Source: SZUA-430 sp964547645
GTDB taxonomy: Bacteria; Pseudomonadota; Alphaproteobacteria; Micropepsales; Micropepsaceae
Direction of reading: 5' to 3'
Assembly: GCA_964547645.1 (NCBI GenBank)
Contig: CAZJOM010000121.1
Coordinates: 1-9,209, forward strand
DNA length: 9,209 nt
This document shows, one piece after another, positions 7,387-9,209 of this stretch. Positions within the stretch are counted from its first letter, which is position 1. Each line of letters starts with the position of its first letter. A program made the translations under genes and the position numbers. The notes beneath the pieces were generated by a model that had not been told where the DNA came from, did no database searches, and saw only the letters and a list, made by a program, of their open reading frames with translations.

Positions 7387-8550
7387 TTAGATCGCTTTCG
7401 CAATCCGTCCCAGCGCTTCGCTCAGCAATTCGGGCGATTGGGCAAAGCAGATGCGGATGAAGCTGTCGTTGTCCCTGTCGGTTTTGGGGCCGAACGCGAT
7501 TCCCGGGGCGACGCCGACTTTGGCTTCGTTGAGTAGACGTTTGGCGAAGGCTGTCGAGTCCGTCACGCCGTCGACCGCGATGAACGCGTAGAATGCGCCT
7601 GCCGGCTTCGACCAGCTCATGCGGTTTTGGCCGGCGAGGAACTTTTCGACGATGCCAAGGCCTGTGCGGCAGCGTTCGACCGTCCACTTCACGAAGTCGT
7701 CGCCTTTGGTGATCGCTTCGAGCGCGCCGTACTGGGCAAAGACGGTTGCGCCCGTGTTGTTGAACGCCGACATCTCGGCCATCTGGGTGTCGAGGCCGCG
7801 GCGGTGGATCAGCCAGCCGATGCGCCAACCGGTCATCGCCCACGCCTTGGAGAAGCTATTGACGACGAAGACATCGTCGTCTGGCTCGGCGATCGCGGCA
7901 AAGCTCGGTGCGGGCGTGTCGTAGACGATGGGGGTGTAGACCTCGTCCGAGATGATGGCGATGTTGCGTCTGCGAGCGAACTCCAGCACGGCGCGCTGTT
8001 CGCGCTCGCTCATGATCCAGCCGGTCGGGTTCGAGGGCGAGGCGAAGAAGATCGCCTTCGTGCGCGCATCGGCGGTGTCGAACAGTTTTTGCAGGTCGAG
8101 CGTCCAAGGCTCGCCGTTGGCACCCCCGGTCAGGCGCACAAAGCGCGGGACCGCGCCAATGCCTCGAATGGCTTGAAAAATGTTCGGCCACATTGGCGAG
8201 ATGACGATGACGTTGTCGCCGGGCTCGCAGACGCATTGCAGCGCAATCTCGACGCCCATCATGGCTGCGCCTGGCACGGTCACGCGATCGACGTCGATCT
8301 GGCGGCCGGATTGGCGGGTTGACCAGGTCGCGATGGCCTCGCGGAGTTCGGGGATACCGCGGGTGAAGGTGTAGAACGTCTTGCCGTCATCCAGCGCGCG
8401 CTTGGCAGCGTCGCGGATAAACGGCGGGGTGACGACGTCGCCCTCGCCAAACCAGAGGGGGATGATGTCCTTGCGGCCAAGGCCCAGAAACGAGACCTCG
8501 CCGATGCCATTACGTTCGAGAGCCAGGATGTTCGGGCGGATAGCGGTCAT
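7387..8550 (-). CDS. Class I/II PLP-dependent aminotransferase, substrate unassigned
   Basis: Fold-type I aminotransferase, 387 residues and of usual family length; probably moves an amino group between an amino acid and 2-oxoglutarate in the cytoplasm. The PLP lysine is Lys235 in SFSKAWAMTGWRIG (232-245). The other expected residues are present: Asn174 in SNPTGW, Asp202 and Tyr205 in SDEVY, Arg243, and the substrate-carboxylate Arg366 in FIRICFA. The segment LWFGEGDVVTPPFI (32-45) stands for the usual GEPDFDTP block. Aspartate aminotransferase-like enzymes are the nearest match I recognise, but substrate cannot be read from these motifs. The start at 8550 is preferred because MTAIRPNILALERNGIGEVS looks like a family N-terminus. 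A longer reading from 8643 would code through the presumed rpsB promoter and is low-complexity Arg/Gly/Gln. The ribosome site is poor (AAAGG 14 bases away). It ends in TAA 3 bases from the dnaE stop and is divergent from rpsB. Confidence 0.9.
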   Translation of the reverse strand: MTAIRPNILALERNGIGEVSFLGLGRKDIIPLWFGEGDVVTPPFIRDAAKRALDDGKTFYTFTRGIPELREAIATWSTRQSGRQIDVDRVTVPGAAMMGVEIALQCVCEPGDNVIVISPMWPNIFQAIRGIGAVPRFVRLTGGANGEPWTLDLQKLFDTADARTKAIFFASPSNPTGWIMSEREQRAVLEFARRRNIAIISDEVYTPIVYDTPAPSFAAIAEPDDDVFVVNSFSKAWAMTGWRIGWLIHRRGLDTQMAEMSAFNNTGATVFAQYGALEAITKGDDFVKWTVERCRTGLGIVEKFLAGQNRMSWSKPAGAFYAFIAVDGVTDSTAFAKRLLNEAKVGVAPGIAFGPKTDRDNDSFIRICFAQSPELLSEALGRIAKAI

Positions 8551-8577
8551 GGGCGGATTTTCGGCCTTTTTGTCGCG

Positions 8578-8588
8578 TTGGGTCCCAA
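8578..8588. repeat. Short perfect palindrome upstream of the aminotransferase start
   Basis: TTGGGTCCCAA is an inverted repeat of two 5-base arms around a single T, 27 bases upstream of the aminotransferase ATG. A second TTGGGT occurs at 8650-8655. The one-base centre argues against an RNA hairpin and fits a small dimeric DNA-binding site, but an 11-base palindrome in G/C-rich DNA may be chance. Confidence 0.2.
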
Positions 8589-8598
8589 GCTGCCGCCC

Positions 8599-8627
8599 TT
8601 GCGTCCCTTGGCGCAACCCCCTATATC
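8599..8627 (+). promoter_or_regulatory. Candidate housekeeping promoter of rpsB
   Basis: A -35-like TTGCGT (8599-8604, in CTTGCGT context) is separated by 17 bases from a -10-like TATATC (8622-8627). Both resemble alphaproteobacterial housekeeping sigma-factor sites, where the first bases of the -35 are the best conserved. Transcription would start near 8634 and give a leader of about 120 bases before rpsB. A second TTGGCG at 8608-8613 is only 8 bases from the same -10 and cannot serve as its -35. The TATAT core also reads on the - strand, where no decent -35 is seen. Confidence 0.4.
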
Positions 8628-8681
8628 GGCGCCCATTCCACACACGGGCTTGGGTTGCCTGACCGTCATAAGGCGGGTCGC

Positions 8682-8727
8682 CCTCCGGTGCTGGGTCCTT
8701 TTGGGGCCCGGTGAACGCCCGTGGAGG
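8682..8727 (+). promoter_or_regulatory. Putative stem-loop in the rpsB mRNA leader
   Basis: By hand folding, the upper stem pairs 8689-8698 with 8704-8713 (ten pairs, including several G-U) around a TTTTG loop. A lower stem pairs CCTCC (8682-8686) with GGAGG (8723-8727), extended by GG 8687-8688 with CC 8719-8720. The structure ends 10 bases before the rpsB ribosome site. Ribosomal protein S2 is known in enterobacteria to repress its own operon through the rpsB leader, so an equivalent element here is a reasonable guess; it has not been compared with relatives. No long T-run follows, so it is not a typical terminator. Confidence 0.35.
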
Positions 8728-8737
8728 CTAACCGGTC

Positions 8738-8743
8738 AAGGAG
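8738..8743 (+). promoter_or_regulatory. Ribosome binding site of rpsB
   Basis: AAGGAG, 11 bases before the ATG at 8755, is the strongest Shine-Dalgarno match in this leader. A stronger-looking GGAGG at 8723-8727 is too distant from the start and can be taken up in the leader stem. Confidence 0.65.
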
Positions 8744-8754
8744 ACGTAACGCAG

Positions 8755-9209
8755 ATGGCTCTGCCAGACTATTCTATGCGCCAGCTCTTGGAAGCAGGCG
8801 TTCACTTCGGGCACCAGACGCATCGCTGGAACCCGCGCATGTCGCAGTACCTGTACGGGTCGCGAAACAAGATTCACATCATCGACCTGACGCAGACGGT
8901 GCCGTTGTTGCACCAGGCGCTGAAGACGGTTCGCGACGTGGTTGCCCAGGGCGGCCGCGTTCTGTTCGTCGGCACGAAGCGTCAGGCGTCGGAAGGTATT
9001 GCGGAAGCGGCGAAGCGCTGCGCGCAGTACTACGTCAACCACCGTTGGCTCGGCGGCACGCTGACGAACTGGCAGACCATCTCGAACTCGATCAAGCGCT
9101 TGCGTTCGATCGAAGAGACGCTGAACGCCGGCGCGCAGGGTTTGACGAAGAAGGAAGCGCTGAACCTCGCGCGCGAGCAGGAGAAGCTCGAGCGTGCGCT
9201 GGGCGGGAT
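8755..9209 (+). CDS. rpsB: 30S ribosomal protein S2 (3'-truncated by the window edge)
   Basis: Essential protein of the small ribosomal subunit, bound near the 30S head-body junction and needed for S1 to join. The window holds 151 complete codons and no stop. The reading frame gives MALPDYSMRQLLEAGVHFGH at the start, then THRWNPRMSQYLYG, KIHIIDLTQTVPLL, VLFVGTKRQAS and NHRWLGGTLTNWQTI, all hallmark S2 blocks. The family is about 240-340 residues long (alphaproteobacterial members tend to be long), so a third to a half or more is missing, by truncation of the window and not by mutation. The ATG is fixed by the AAGGAG site and by the family N-terminus. In most bacteria tsf (elongation factor Ts) follows, and would be expected just outside. 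Confidence 0.96.
   Translation, partial: MALPDYSMRQLLEAGVHFGHQTHRWNPRMSQYLYGSRNKIHIIDLTQTVPLLHQALKTVRDVVAQGGRVLFVGTKRQASEGIAEAAKRCAQYYVNHRWLGGTLTNWQTISNSIKRLRSIEETLNAGAQGLTKKEALNLAREQEKLERALGG

Noticed and set aside
8551..8643. Longer aminotransferase start at 8643
   Set aside because: The added 31 residues are Arg/Gly/Gln-rich, do not look like the family, and would overlap the rpsB promoter candidate.
1..9209. Undescribed defence, mobile or biosynthetic system
   Set aside because: Apart from one small membrane protein, every gene belongs to a well-known housekeeping family; no repeats, integrase, toxin-antitoxin pair or unusual gene cluster was seen on either strand.

Overview
This is a gene-dense chromosomal stretch from what looks like an alphaproteobacterium, most likely of the Rhizobiales (Hyphomicrobiales) type. 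The grounds are the strongly G/C-biased third codon positions, a short prolyl-tRNA synthetase without the large editing insertion, a single LolC/E-type permease paired with LolD, and the order proS-lolC-lolD-dnaE followed by rpsB, which I associate with that order of bacteria. The genus cannot be fixed by eye. Everything recognisable is housekeeping. I see no tRNA, rRNA, CRISPR, insertion sequence, integrase or phage gene.

Layout. Positions 1-43 are the upstream flank of proS. Positions 44-3418 hold three tightly packed + strand genes: proS (prolyl-tRNA synthetase), a LolC/E/F-type permease and lolD (the ATPase). Stops and starts overlap at both junctions, so this is almost certainly one translationally coupled operon. 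A small membrane-protein gene (3468-3869, resembling DUF2784) and then dnaE (3949-7383, replicative DNA polymerase III alpha subunit) follow on the same strand after gaps of 49 and 79 bases. A class I/II PLP-dependent aminotransferase (7387-8550) lies on the - strand, tail to tail with dnaE and only 3 bases away. A 204-base divergent intergenic region (8551-8754) follows. It carries a plausible promoter and a structured-looking leader for rpsB (ribosomal protein S2), whose first 151 codons run off the right edge.

How the genes work together. LolC/F and LolD would form the inner-membrane ABC machine that extracts outer-membrane-destined lipoproteins and hands them to periplasmic LolA. ProS and S2 serve translation, and DnaE serves replication. 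The aminotransferase serves amino-acid metabolism, with an unassigned substrate. The small membrane protein is the only gene without a known role.

No convincing undescribed system is visible. The items most worth a second look are the rpsB leader hairpin, the small membrane gene between lolD and dnaE, the single-permease Lol transporter, and the degenerate PHP site of DnaE.
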